A stretch of 64,000 bases of DNA. It comes from Lachnospiraceae bacterium (GTDB lineage: Bacteria; Bacillota; Clostridia; Lachnospirales; Lachnospiraceae). The stretch lies in NCBI GenBank assembly GCA_024403455.1, contig JAKSRR010000013.1:1-64000 (forward strand), written 5' to 3'. This document shows, one piece after another, positions 14,650-23,014 of this stretch. The position numbers and the translations under genes are program-made. The notes under the pieces were generated by a model that saw only the letters and a program-made list of their open reading frames with translations, had not been told where the DNA came from and made no database searches. The stretch's first letter is position 1. Each line of letters begins with the position of its first letter.

Positions 14650-15579
14650 TTAATCCTCAAATAGCGGCGTAGAGAAGTATCTTTCTGCGGTATCCGGAAG
14701 CACGGTAACAACTGTCTTTCCTTTGCCCAAAATCTTCGCAAGACGCTTTGCTGCAGCAACATTCGTTCCACTGCTGATACCGCACATAAGGCCTTCCTTA
14801 GATGCTAGTTCCTTTGCAGTTGCCAATGCTTCTTCATCAGAAATGATAGCAATTTCTGAGTAAATCTTCCTATTTAGTACAGGAGGGATGACTCCATCAC
14901 CAATACCCATCTGAATATGGTTACTTACCGTACCGCCAGCAAGGATTGCCGCATTCTCTGGCTCTACCGCCCAAATCACAATATTAGGATTCTGATTCTT
15001 CAAGGTCTCACCGATACCAGTAATCGTACCGCCGGTACCAATACCGGAGCAGAAACCATCGATAGGTCCTGCCACCTGTTCTAAAATCTCAAGTCCTGTA
15101 TGATGACGATGAGCCATGGGATTCGCTTCATTTTCAAACTGCTGCGGCACAAACACATTAGGATCATCCTTTGCCATCTGCAGCGCAGTTGCCATACATT
15201 CATCAATAGCCTTGCCAATGTTTCCTTCATCATGGATGAGCTTCACCTGTGCACCATAATGCTCCACAAGAAGTTTTCTTTCCTTACTAACAGAGTCCGG
15301 CATAATGATAATGGTCTTATAACCTTTTACTGCACCTACCAGTGCAAGACCGATGCCCTGGTTTCCACTGGTCGGCTCCACAATGATAGAATCCTTCGTA
15401 AGCTTTCCCTGTGCTTCTGCTGCCTGAATCATATTGTATGCCGTTCTAGTCTTAATGGAGCCCCCGACATTCAATCCTTCAAACTTTACTAAAATTCTGG
15501 CAGAATCCTTGTCCACAATATTCTGCAGTTCAATAATAGGTGTATGGCCAATAGCCTCGAGTACATTTTTATAAATCAT
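14650..15579 (-). CDS. cysK: Cysteine synthase A (O-acetylserine sulfhydrylase)
   Basis: The protein has 309 aa, the usual length. It forms L-cysteine from O-acetylserine and sulfide with PLP. K43 in GGSIKTRTA is the Schiff-base lysine, PTSGNQG (69-75) binds the substrate carboxylate, and GIGTGGTITG (179-188) holds the PLP phosphate. The fold-type II PLP pattern is complete. The N-terminal VLEAIGHTPI is typical of CysK rather than CysM. Its ATG overlaps the stop codon of a 48-aa membrane protein (ATGA at 15576-15579), so it is translationally coupled to it. That places it at the end of a leuD-leuC-orf48-cysK operon, linking branched-chain and sulfur amino acid synthesis. Confidence 0.93.
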   Translation of the reverse strand: MIYKNVLEAIGHTPIIELQNIVDKDSARILVKFEGLNVGGSIKTRTAYNMIQAAEAQGKLTKDSIIVEPTSGNQGIGLALVGAVKGYKTIIIMPDSVSKERKLLVEHYGAQVKLIHDEGNIGKAIDECMATALQMAKDDPNVFVPQQFENEANPMAHRHHTGLEILEQVAGPIDGFCSGIGTGGTITGIGETLKNQNPNIVIWAVEPENAAILAGGTVSNHIQMGIGDGVIPPVLNRKIYSEIAIISDEEALATAKELASKEGLMCGISSGTNVAAAKRLAKILGKGKTVVTVLPDTAERYFSTPLFED

Positions 15580-15722
15580 TTCTCTTCTTCCTTTGCAGAA
15601 ACTTCTTCTTTAGCAGTTTCTTCCTTTTTTGCAGGTGACTTCACATAATCTAATGTTGTGGCGATCACCGCGCCGGCTATGGTTCCAACTACAACAAGTG
15701 CAATCTGAATTCCAACATGCAT
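15576..15722 (-). CDS. Small membrane protein (48 aa) coupled to cysK
   Basis: A short frame fills the gap between leuC and cysK. It opens MHVGIQIALVVVGTIAGAVI with one clear transmembrane helix (residues about 4-24), followed by a highly charged Lys/Glu tail (SPAKKEETAKEE...KEEEK). AGAGGG lies before the ATG, and its TGA overlaps the cysK ATG. Coding is supported by the overlap, the ribosome binding site and a sensible membrane topology. I know no family for it. It could tether or regulate CysK or the leucine enzymes, or simply serve for translational coupling. Confidence 0.6.
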   Translation of the reverse strand: MHVGIQIALVVVGTIAGAVIATTLDYVKSPAKKEETAKEEVSAKEEEK

Positions 15723-15752
15723 ACTATAATCCCTCTCTTTGTAATCCCCAAT

Positions 15753-16991
15753 TTAAACAATCTTTCCTTCTACTGCACACATAGCTGCCGTTACAGGCGA
15801 AGCCAAATAAATCTCCACCTTCGAGGTACCCATACGACCAAGGAAGTTTCTGTTGTTCGTCGCAACAACTCTCTCTCCATCTGTTAAGATACCACCCGCT
15901 CTTCCGCAGCAGAGTCCACAACCAGGATGGGTAATCATACATCCAGCCTCAGCCAGTGTCTCAATCGTACCATCTGCCAGAGCCTCTCTGTATACCTTAC
16001 GGCTGGCAGGAGTAACAATACATTTTACAAAAGGAGCGACATGTTTTCCCTTTAGTACTGCTGCCGCACGCTGCAAATCCTCTAAACGACCATTGGTACA
16101 AGAACCAATGAATACCTGGTTGATTTCTGTGCCCTCCACATCCTTTACAGGACGAATCTTATCTACCTGGGAAGGAAGTGCCATAACACGCACGAAATTT
16201 TCTGCCTTATAAGTCATCTCACGAGCATATACCGCATCTGCATCGCCCTTTAAACTCTTCTGGAAATCATCTAAAGTAATTCCACAATACTCTGCCGTCT
16301 TTTCATCCGGTGTAAAGACGCAACATTTTGCACCGGCTTCAATGGCCATGTTAGACATAGTCATACGAGACGCAACACTCATCGCATCAATGGTATCACC
16401 ACAGAATTCCAAAGACTGATAGGTAGCACCTGCTGCTGTTAAGTCACCGATTACAGTAAGAATGACGTCCTTGCTGGTAACACCTTCAGGAAGGGTACCC
16501 TGAATCGTAACCTTGATGGACTCCGGAACTTTCAGCCAAAGTTCACCAGTTCCTAAGATACCAGCCATCTCTGTATAACCAATACCTGTGGAAAATGCAC
16601 CGACGCAACCGTAGGTGGTGGTATGACTGTCTGTACCGAAAACAACATCACCCGGCTTTACGTAGCCCGCTTCCGTCATCAGCTGATGGCAAATACCATC
16701 ACTACGATGTACATTCTTCATGCCGTGCTTCTTTGCAAACGCATCACCGGCACGAAAAGCTCTGGTATCATCAGCCTGTGAAGCCGGTACAAAATGATCA
16801 TAAATCATAACCACCTTATCCGGGTCCCAAAGCTTTGTGAATCCCATCTCCTCAAACTTACTGATGATGAATGAAATCATAATATCATCCACCATTACTC
16901 TGTCTACTTTAACAGTTACAATATCGCCCGGTTTTACGGACTCTCTTCCCACATTGTGGGCAATAATCTTTTCTACTATGGTCTGGCCCAT
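15753..16991 (-). CDS. leuC: 3-isopropylmalate dehydratase large subunit (aconitase family), copy 1
   Basis: The protein has 412 aa, the short bacterial/archaeal form of the aconitase superfamily. With LeuD it isomerises 2-isopropylmalate to 3-isopropylmalate. The [4Fe-4S] ligands are C298 (SCTNGR) and C358/C361 (HPGCGLC). The substrate-binding segments FGTDSHTTTYG (118-128) and VTPASRKVY (326-334) are intact. It follows leuD by 15 bases and precedes the 48-aa gene by 30 bases. Large subunits of this length also occur in homoaconitase and related enzymes, but the intact SCTNGR motif and nearby amino acid synthesis genes favour leucine. No leuA or leuB is in the window. Confidence 0.85.
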   Translation of the reverse strand: MGQTIVEKIIAHNVGRESVKPGDIVTVKVDRVMVDDIMISFIISKFEEMGFTKLWDPDKVVMIYDHFVPASQADDTRAFRAGDAFAKKHGMKNVHRSDGICHQLMTEAGYVKPGDVVFGTDSHTTTYGCVGAFSTGIGYTEMAGILGTGELWLKVPESIKVTIQGTLPEGVTSKDVILTVIGDLTAAGATYQSLEFCGDTIDAMSVASRMTMSNMAIEAGAKCCVFTPDEKTAEYCGITLDDFQKSLKGDADAVYAREMTYKAENFVRVMALPSQVDKIRPVKDVEGTEINQVFIGSCTNGRLEDLQRAAAVLKGKHVAPFVKCIVTPASRKVYREALADGTIETLAEAGCMITHPGCGLCCGRAGGILTDGERVVATNNRNFLGRMGTSKVEIYLASPVTAAMCAVEGKIV

Positions 16992-17006
16992 TTTAGTTCT
17001 CCTGTA

Positions 17007-17501
17007 TTATGACAATCCATTTCTCTTGCGCATGGCCTTTACAAGTCCACCCGCATTAATGATCTCCATTAAATTATCCGGCAGGGATGCTATGGTGTAC
17101 TCCTTGCCATTTGCTTTAATCACCGTTCCCGGAGTAACCTCAATGGTATCTCCCTCTTTCACTTCATCATGCAGCGCATCGCACTCAATAAGCAGCAATC
17201 CATTATTAATGGAATTGCGGAAAAAGATTCTAGCAAAGCTTCTGGCAATAATGCACTTTATTCCCAAAGCCTTAATAACTTCCGGTGCTTGCTCACGGCT
17301 AGAGCCACACCCAAAATTCTTTCCACCTACAATAATATCCCCTGGCGTAATCTGGCCTGCCAGTTCTGGTCTAAGGGGTGAAAATGCATAGGGTTTCATA
17401 TCATCAACAGACTTGAGTGCTAAATAATCTGTAGGAATAATAATATCCGTATCGATATCATCATCCAGCACCCATATCTTACCGGTAAAAGATTCTGTCA
17501 T
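17007..17501 (-). CDS. leuD: 3-isopropylmalate dehydratase small subunit, copy 1
   Basis: The protein has 164 aa and is the swivelling domain partner of LeuC. It shows DDDIDTDIIIPTDYLAL near the start, with the active-site loop after Tyr-Leu that sets substrate choice. [19 protein letters not shown] follows (the catalytic Ser region), then FARIFFRNSINNGL. It is first in the leuD-leuC-orf48-cysK operon. The promoter is at 17547-17552 (extended -10). The Tyr-Leu-Ala-Leu specificity loop differs from the Tyr-Leu-Leu-Tyr loop of the second copy (21359-21826). Confidence 0.85.
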   Translation of the reverse strand: MTESFTGKIWVLDDDIDTDIIIPTDYLALKSVDDMKPYAFSPLRPELAGQITPGDIIVGGKNFGCGSSREQAPEVIKALGIKCIIARSFARIFFRNSINNGLLLIECDALHDEVKEGDTIEVTPGTVIKANGKEYTIASLPDNLMEIINAGGLVKAMRKRNGLS

Positions 17502-17546
17502 AATGCGTCATTCCTTTCCTTGCATATAAGCATGCATACAGAAAAT

Positions 17547-17555
17547 ATTATACCA
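17547..17555 (-). promoter_or_regulatory. Extended -10 promoter of the leuD-leuC-orf48-cysK operon
   Basis: TATGGTATAAT on the minus strand (TATAAT = complement of 17547-17552, preceded by TGG), about 45 bases before the leuD ATG. No strong -35 is present. Confidence 0.5.
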
Positions 17556-17601
17556 TAAAATGCAAGTTACAATGGCACCTCCTAGTATTATCAAAGATTA
17601 T

Positions 17602-18363
17602 TCACACAAATTCTGTCACGTGCCTGCGCATCCACAAAGGGAAGTGATTACGCTGACAAACAGGGTTTGTTCGTTCTTTAATGGCAATAGACCGAAAATA
17701 CTCCTTCCAGTACGCAATGAAAGGATCCCCGGATGAGACTTCTTCGGCCTGGGTAATCCGACTAATCTCCTCTTCATCCAGTTCCTTTAAGTAACAGGGT
17801 TCATTCTTTGGGTGAACCGCGGCCAGTCTTCTGTTATCATCGATAATCACAAAATTCTCTGATGGCATGCGATCTCTAAAATGCTGCGCTACATATAATA
17901 TCACGTTAGCTTTAGGCTCTATGTGCGCAATATAAGCCATATCCCCATAGGAAGTAAATCTGGCAAACTCTCTAAAAGAATGCGCTTCATTACCAACCAA
18001 TCGTTTTATCTCCATCATCCGCATGACGGTGTCGTCCTGCAGCATCTGACAAATCTTACTTCCGTATCGAAAGGCCTTTACTAGGAAACGATAGGTTGTA
18101 TCTAACGCATCCTCTTCCGCAGACAGCGAAGCATAATACATCCATACGTAAGCCTCCATAGAAATCTCCCTTTGTACAGTCCGTACTACCTTTTCCGTTT
18201 TATCCTCGTCTGCCTCCACATGAACATAATCCACAAAGAACTCTAGCTGTTCTATAGGCTCTATCCTTAACTGCACATGTTCATGCCCTAGCTTACTGGC
18301 CCAGGCATCATATATACAGGTCATCCTCGCCGCAAAATTATCCTGGCATGTAAATATAGTCAT
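17602..18363 (-). CDS. Probable DNA repair/metabolism protein partnered with a radical-SAM protein (TIGR03915 type)
   Basis: The protein has 253 aa and no membrane segment. It matches the 'SAM-linked DNA metabolism' family (TIGR03915/DUF4130). Signs are a start of the form TIFTCQDNFAARMTCIYDAW, an HSFREFARF segment, DNRRLAAVHPKNEP and a final WKEYFRSIAIKERTNPVCQR...P.WMR. In other bacteria this domain is fused to or neighbours a uracil-DNA-glycosylase-like domain. Its ATG overlaps the stop of the radical-SAM gene, so the two proteins are coupled. The pair sits behind a LexA-type box. The exact reaction is unknown to me. Confidence 0.8.
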   Translation of the reverse strand: MTIFTCQDNFAARMTCIYDAWASKLGHEHVQLRIEPIEQLEFFVDYVHVEADEDKTEKVVRTVQREISMEAYVWMYYASLSAEEDALDTTYRFLVKAFRYGSKICQMLQDDTVMRMMEIKRLVGNEAHSFREFARFTSYGDMAYIAHIEPKANVILYVAQHFRDRMPSENFVIIDDNRRLAAVHPKNEPCYLKELDEEEISRITQAEEVSSGDPFIAYWKEYFRSIAIKERTNPVCQRNHFPLWMRRHVTEFV

Positions 18364-19871
18364 CTTGCAGCCTCCATTCCGAAGTCCTGAAACAACGACA
18401 TCTGATGATACTGCTCACCGCCATGGGAGACTTTCCAATTATCTTTATACTCATCCTGGGTAAGATGATTCATAATATACTTCTCCTCGATAGGAATACG
18501 AAACATCATGCGTCCCCCGCAGGTGATAAAATAATGGGCTCTTTTTAAAACAACTCCCATCTTCTTTAGGCTTTCAAAAGTAAGGTGTCCATACCGTCTC
18601 GCCTGTAAAATGCGTAGCGCAGACTTTGGTCCTATCCCCGGTACCCTAAGAAGTCCTGCGTAGTCTTCCTTCTCTACATCTACTGGGAAATTTCCCAAAT
18701 GTCGTAGTGCCCAATCACACTTTGGATCAATATTTTCACGAAAGTACGGCATCTTCTCTGAAAGCAATTCTCTCGCCTGAAACCCATAGAATCGCATCAG
18801 CCAATCTGCCTGGTATAGTCTGTGTTCTCTAAGAAGCGGAACCGCTGTATCTTTCGCAGGAAGATCTTTATCCTCGTTGATGGGAATATAAGCAGAATAA
18901 AAGACTCTCTTCAAATCGTAAGTCTGATATAACTTCTGCGTTGTCATAATTAGGTTGTAATCGGTCTCCTGTGTTGCCCCGATAATCATCTGTGTACTCT
19001 GTCCTGCAGGTGCAAATGCCCGATGCACCTTATCTGCTTTCGAAAGAACCGCATCCTTACCCGGAAGAATCAGTCCCGCAGTAGGGCTAGCCGTTTCAAT
19101 CATAGCAAGAGACTCTTCCGTATCATCTTTGGGGGCAGTGGCTGCACTTGTCTCCATGGAAATCGCTTTTTGATAGAATATACTGTTTTCTAAGTAGCGG
19201 TTTCCGCTGGCCCGTTCCATTAGAGCATTCTTCCCCTTAGCTTCCCTGTGATTCATAATCGTACTTTGAATCTTACTCATGGGATTCAGCACCGTTTCAA
19301 AAGTCTTTCCAGGGGCCATCTTCTTTAAGGACTCTGCAGTGGGTAATTCCAAATTCACACTCATACGATCCGCCAAATAACCAGCGGTTGCCAAAAGATC
19401 ATCCGGCGCTCCTGGAATGGTTTTTACGTGAATATACCCATTAAAATGATACTTGGTTCGTAAAAGCAGAAGGGTCTCACACAATTTTTCCATAGTATAT
19501 GCTGGCGACTGAATGACACCCGAGCTTAAGAACAGTCCTTCTATATAATTACGCTTATAAAACTCTACCGTCAGCGTGCAGATTTCTTCCGGAGACAGGG
19601 TCACCCGCTCCACATCATTGCTTTTTCTATTAATACAATACTTGCAGTCAAATTCGCAGTGATTGGTCATAAGTATCTTCAATAAGGAAATGCATCTCCC
19701 ATCTGCTGCAAAGCTGTGGCAAATCCCACAAGCCCTCGCATTCCCCAGCATTCCCTCCTTACCGGCGCGGTCTACACCGCTGGATGTGCAGGCCACATCA
19801 TACTTTGCTGCATCTGCAAGAATATGCACTTTCTCCATGATACTGTCATTCAGTGTTCCTACTTCAAACAT
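18360..19871 (-). CDS. Putative DNA modification/repair radical-SAM protein (TIGR03916 type)
   Basis: The protein has 503 aa. The radical-SAM cluster motif C72-x3-C76-x2-C79 lies in MTNHCEFDCKYCINRK, and a second Cys pair upstream (C48, C51 in ACGICHSF) may hold a further cluster or metal. The C-terminal third has a helix-hairpin-helix DNA-binding motif (LLRVPGIGPKSALRILQARR). The family is known as 'radical SAM linked to UDG' and is presumed to act on DNA. Its partner overlaps it downstream. The gene is preceded by -10 TATAAT and an SOS box (19910-19923), direct sequence support for a role in DNA damage response. Confidence 0.85.
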   Translation of the reverse strand: MFEVGTLNDSIMEKVHILADAAKYDVACTSSGVDRAGKEGMLGNARACGICHSFAADGRCISLLKILMTNHCEFDCKYCINRKSNDVERVTLSPEEICTLTVEFYKRNYIEGLFLSSGVIQSPAYTMEKLCETLLLLRTKYHFNGYIHVKTIPGAPDDLLATAGYLADRMSVNLELPTAESLKKMAPGKTFETVLNPMSKIQSTIMNHREAKGKNALMERASGNRYLENSIFYQKAISMETSAATAPKDDTEESLAMIETASPTAGLILPGKDAVLSKADKVHRAFAPAGQSTQMIIGATQETDYNLIMTTQKLYQTYDLKRVFYSAYIPINEDKDLPAKDTAVPLLREHRLYQADWLMRFYGFQARELLSEKMPYFRENIDPKCDWALRHLGNFPVDVEKEDYAGLLRVPGIGPKSALRILQARRYGHLTFESLKKMGVVLKRAHYFITCGGRMMFRIPIEEKYIMNHLTQDEYKDNWKVSHGGEQYHQMSLFQDFGMEAAR

Positions 19872-19901
19872 GTTTCATCTCCTGTTTGGTTTACTATAAT
19901 T

Positions 19902-19923
19902 ATTATATCCGAACAGTTGTTTG
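19902..19923 (-). promoter_or_regulatory. LexA/DinR (SOS) box over the promoter of the radical-SAM repair pair
   Basis: CGAACAGTTGTTTG at 19910-19923 fits the Gram-positive SOS box CGAAC-N4-GTTYG. It lies two bases upstream of a -10 TATAAT (complement of 19902-19907) and about 40 bases from the ATG, so LexA bound there would block the promoter. Confidence 0.7.
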
Positions 19924-20001
19924 TTTTCCAGTATTTTATCGAACATATTTTCTTTTTTTTATAAACATTTTCCCTCTCTGCAGAAGGGCAAAATCTCAAA
20001 T

Positions 20002-20064
20002 AAAAAACGCTTCCATTTTGATACATATCCATATAGTTCGACACATATCATTCTGAAAGCGTTT
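20002..20064 (-). terminator. Long-loop terminator after the second leuC
   Basis: AAACGCTT (20008-20015 region) pairs with AAGCGTTT (20056-20063 region) around a loop of about 40 bases. TTTTTTATTTG follows on the minus strand. It ends the leuDC copy 2 operon about 40 bases past its stop. Confidence 0.5.
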
Positions 20065-20103
20065 CGTACTTAATTGATGGAGCAACCGTTACTCTTTCCC
20101 CGC

Positions 20104-21342
20104 CTATGCAAGGGCGATTTCTCCCTTAATAGCAGACGCGGTTACAGTTGCTGCAGATGCGAGGTATACAAAGGAATCTCTATGACCAGCTCTTCCCTTA
20201 AAGTTTCTAGTACCTGTGGAGATTAAAGTCTCCCCTTCGCCAATTACACCCTGGCAGCTTCCCCAGCAAACAGAGCAGTTCGGATTCATGATAATGGCAC
20301 CGGCCTCCATGAAAATATCTAGGAGTCCTTCTTTTAAAGCTTCCTTATAAATGGTCTGGCTGGCAGGTACTACTAAGAATCTCACACCTTCTGCCACCTT
20401 CTTACCCTTAATGATTTCGGCACCGACACGAAGATCTTCCAAACGACCGTTATTGCAAGAACCAAGGAAGGCTTCGTCAATTTTAACGCCTAAGCATTCC
20501 TTTGCAGGTACTACGCTGTCGACGAAGTGCGGCTTTGCAACGATGGGTTCAATTTCTCCTAAATCAATATCAAACACCTGTGCAAACACGGCATCCTCAT
20601 CCGAGGTAAATAATGCCTTCGGCTCTCTTCCATGCGCCTTTAAATAATCCATCGCAACATCATCTACTTCCATCAGTGCAGTCTTTGCACCAGCTTCTAC
20701 GCAAAGATTACAAATGGAAATACGATCTGCCATGGAAAGGCTGGCAAGTCCATCCCCAGCAAATTCCATCGCTTTATAATTTGCACCATTGGCACTGATT
20801 CGACCAATGATTGTTAAGATTAAATCTCTTGCGTAGACACCCTTATTCAGCTTGCCATGCAAATTAAAACGAATGGTTTCTGGCACCAATAACCAACTGG
20901 TTCCAGTGACCATTGCATAAAGATAATCTGTACAACCAACACCAGTACCAAAAGCGCCCAAAGCACCATAGGCACAAGTATGGGAATCTGCACCAAAAAT
21001 GAGTTCACCGGGGCGAACGTGATTCTCCATCATAACCTGATGGCAAACACCCTCTCCTTCATAAAATGTAATCTTGTTCTCTCTTGCAAAATCACGCATC
21101 TTTTTGTGAGATGCTGCTGTCTTGGGAGAATCCGAAGGAATATTGTGGTCAACAATCCAAACCAACTTATTTACATCCTTGATCTGCGGATTCTTCAATT
21201 TGTTATACATATCAATGGTCAGATGGGTGGTTCCATCATTACTCATTAACCTGTCTAATTCTACCGTATGAATATCACCTGCATGCGCTTCCTTTACACC
21301 GGCAGCACAGGCAATAATCTTTTCAGCCATGGTCATTCCCAT
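20104..21342 (-). CDS. Aconitase-family hydratase large subunit (LeuC paralogue), copy 2
   Basis: The protein has 412 aa, clearly homologous to the copy at 15753-16991 but diverged. It carries the three [4Fe-4S] cysteines C296 (SCNNGR, with Asn in place of the usual Thr) and C356/C359 (NPNCSVCWG), and the loops FGADSHTCAYG and VVPASQTIY. It pairs with the small subunit at 21359-21826 under its own promoter. Two LeuCD pairs so close together imply two substrates. Candidates in this family are isopropylmalate, citramalate/citraconate, homocitrate/homoaconitate and 2,3-dimethylmalate. The Asn change beside the first cluster cysteine and the different small-subunit loop suggest this is the non-leucine pair, but the sequence cannot settle it. 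Confidence 0.75.
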   Translation of the reverse strand: MGMTMAEKIIACAAGVKEAHAGDIHTVELDRLMSNDGTTHLTIDMYNKLKNPQIKDVNKLVWIVDHNIPSDSPKTAASHKKMRDFARENKITFYEGEGVCHQVMMENHVRPGELIFGADSHTCAYGALGAFGTGVGCTDYLYAMVTGTSWLLVPETIRFNLHGKLNKGVYARDLILTIIGRISANGANYKAMEFAGDGLASLSMADRISICNLCVEAGAKTALMEVDDVAMDYLKAHGREPKALFTSDEDAVFAQVFDIDLGEIEPIVAKPHFVDSVVPAKECLGVKIDEAFLGSCNNGRLEDLRVGAEIIKGKKVAEGVRFLVVPASQTIYKEALKEGLLDIFMEAGAIIMNPNCSVCWGSCQGVIGEGETLISTGTRNFKGRAGHRDSFVYLASAATVTASAIKGEIALA

Positions 21343-21358
21343 AATCTTTCGCCCCTCT

Positions 21359-21826
21359 CTACTTATTTAATGATGCGATTAAGCCGCCCTCGTCCAAAAT
21401 CTGCTGCATTTTCGCAGGAAGCTTGGTACAGGTGAAAGTCTGTCCCTTTGCAGTGATGGTACCTTCCTCCATACTTACTTCCATCTCTTCCTGATCTTCG
21501 ATGGCATCATACAGGTCCTTGCACACAATTACTGGAAGTCCAATATTAATCGCATTACGATAAAAGATTCTTGCAAAAGATTTTGCGATGACTGCTTTTA
21601 CACCCAAAGCCTTTAATACGCTAGGTGCCTGCTCTCTACTAGAGCCGCATCCAAAGTTCTCTGCTGCCACGACATAATCGCCTGGCTGTACCCTCTCTGC
21701 GAAGGTTGGGTCCAGAGACTCAAATGTGTATTTCTTCATTTCTTCAATCGTAGGATACAAAAGATACTGGGATGCTATGATCTGATCTGTATCCACATCC
21801 GTATGAAAACGAAATGCCTTTCCCAT
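21359..21826 (-). CDS. Aconitase-family hydratase small subunit (LeuD paralogue), copy 2
   Basis: The protein has 155 aa and a LeuD-type swivelling domain. It shows [19 protein letters not shown] with the specificity loop Tyr-Leu-Leu-Tyr, then [17 protein letters not shown] and [15 protein letters not shown]. The stop lies 16 bases before the start of its large subunit. AAGGAG precedes the ATG. A well-formed promoter is at 21877-21905. The substrate is open for the same reasons as the partner. Confidence 0.8.
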   Translation of the reverse strand: MGKAFRFHTDVDTDQIIASQYLLYPTIEEMKKYTFESLDPTFAERVQPGDYVVAAENFGCGSSREQAPSVLKALGVKAVIAKSFARIFYRNAINIGLPVIVCKDLYDAIEDQEEMEVSMEEGTITAKGQTFTCTKLPAKMQQILDEGGLIASLNK

Positions 21827-21876
21827 GTTTTTTCTCCTTACATTTATGCCCTTTTCATAGGCTTTTTAATCAATTA

Positions 21877-21905
21877 ATTATAAATAATGATGGGCTTTTT
21901 TTCAA
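21877..21905 (-). promoter_or_regulatory. Promoter of leuDC copy 2
   Basis: -35 TTGAAA (complement of 21900-21905), a 17-bp spacer and -10 TATAAT (complement of 21877-21882), about 50 bases before the ATG. Transcription diverges from the plus-strand promoter at 22043. The stretch between holds a small TGCG-AGAAAA-CGCA hairpin. Confidence 0.75.
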
Positions 21906-22039
21906 CGAACCGCGCCTGCGTTTTCTCGCACGCTCCTCCATCCATAAAACAATATTGATGTATATGCTCATTTTTTGTTTATTTTTTATATTTTTGCGTG
22001 TTTTCCGAGTCTTTTTTAGTTTTATTTGCACATTATATA

Positions 22040-22048
22040 TGGTATAAT
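22040..22048 (+). promoter_or_regulatory. Extended -10 promoter of the AAA-like/coupling-protein operon
   Basis: ATGGTATAAT with TATAAT at 22043-22048, no clear -35, and a leader of about 85 bases. The leader contains a short AAGGTA/TACCTT hairpin and a run of G. Confidence 0.5.
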
Positions 22049-22139
22049 CACCCGTGGAAGGTAGGTTTTTACCTTTACTTGCGCATATTCGCATAGGGCG
22101 GGGGGGACCCTTTCCATGCAGAAGAAAGGTGGTTATAAC

Positions 22140-23003
22140 ATGGCAAACAACGTGTACTATGATCAGATTATGGCCCTCAAAGGGATGGAAGGCTTAAAAG
22201 ATCTGATTGAGCGCTGGCAGAGACTCAGCGAAAACATTAATCGTTTTAATGCAAAGCATTCCATGGTGCTTCCTGACCTTCTTTGGATTTCTGACAACGG
22301 AATTGACAAAGACGGACTCATCGAACTCCTCACCGGTTATTTAGATACCTGTGACAACCTTCTTGATTTCTATGGAAACGTGAAGCATTTTGATTACTAT
22401 CTGGAGTACAATTCCGATTCCAGCAAGCTTCATGAAATCCAGAAGTTATCAGAAAAAGTTCGTGATGCTGCAGGTTTCAGAAGTGAATACCGCGGTCTTG
22501 TATCTGTTGATTTAGATGAGTGGGTTGGCCACTTCCACGAAGAAAACTTCATCAACATTTTAAAGTTCATGGCAACCTTAGATGATGATATTATGTTTAT
22601 CTTCAATATTCACAAATATGACCAGAGCTCTGTTGAGCAGTTAATGGGTCTTCTGGTTCTTTTCTTCCGTCTGGAAGTAATCGAAATGAATCTTCCCGAT
22701 TCTGAAGAACTCTGTGCTTATATCACCAAGGAGATTTCCGAATATGGTCTGAACCTTGACGAAGAAGCGCAGGATATGGTCATTGCAACTGTAAATACCC
22801 TCCGTGAGGATGAGTATTTTGCGGGTTACGAAATGCTTGACCGTCTTGCAGAAGATATCGTTTATTCTGTATATACCTCCACACCTCCTTATGACGGCAT
22901 CGTGACCAAGGGTATGATTAGTGCCTTTGCTCCGGATGGTATGTATGTATCAGAATTACTTTCAAACAATGCCCGGGTATTCACTTCCCAGTATGAAAAT
23001 TAA
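22140..23003 (+). CDS. AAA-like protein without Walker A, partner of the orphan coupling ATPase
   Basis: The protein has 287 aa from the ATG at 22140 (MANNVYYDQI), chosen because AGAAAGGTGG lies 7 bases upstream; an in-frame ATG at 22116 lacks such a site. I recognise no exact family. Residues about 145-260 resemble the second half of a CbbX/SpoVK-type AAA+ module: a sensor-like strand (ILKFMATLDDDIMFIFNI), then PDSEELCAYITKEISEYGL with LDEEAQ, typical of AAA lid domains. No Walker A or B is present, so it probably does not hydrolyse ATP. The stop is 11 bases before the coupling-protein start, so the two are cotranscribed and probably work together. It is acidic and soluble. Confidence 0.7.
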   Translation: MANNVYYDQIMALKGMEGLKDLIERWQRLSENINRFNAKHSMVLPDLLWISDNGIDKDGLIELLTGYLDTCDNLLDFYGNVKHFDYYLEYNSDSSKLHEIQKLSEKVRDAAGFRSEYRGLVSVDLDEWVGHFHEENFINILKFMATLDDDIMFIFNIHKYDQSSVEQLMGLLVLFFRLEVIEMNLPDSEELCAYITKEISEYGLNLDEEAQDMVIATVNTLREDEYFAGYEMLDRLAEDIVYSVYTSTPPYDGIVTKGMISAFAPDGMYVSELLSNNARVFTSQYEN

Positions 23004-23014
23004 GGAGGAAACAA

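Noticed and set aside
20104-21342. Full-length aconitase
   Set aside because: The protein is 412 aa with a separate small subunit, unlike the single-chain aconitase of about 640-900 aa.
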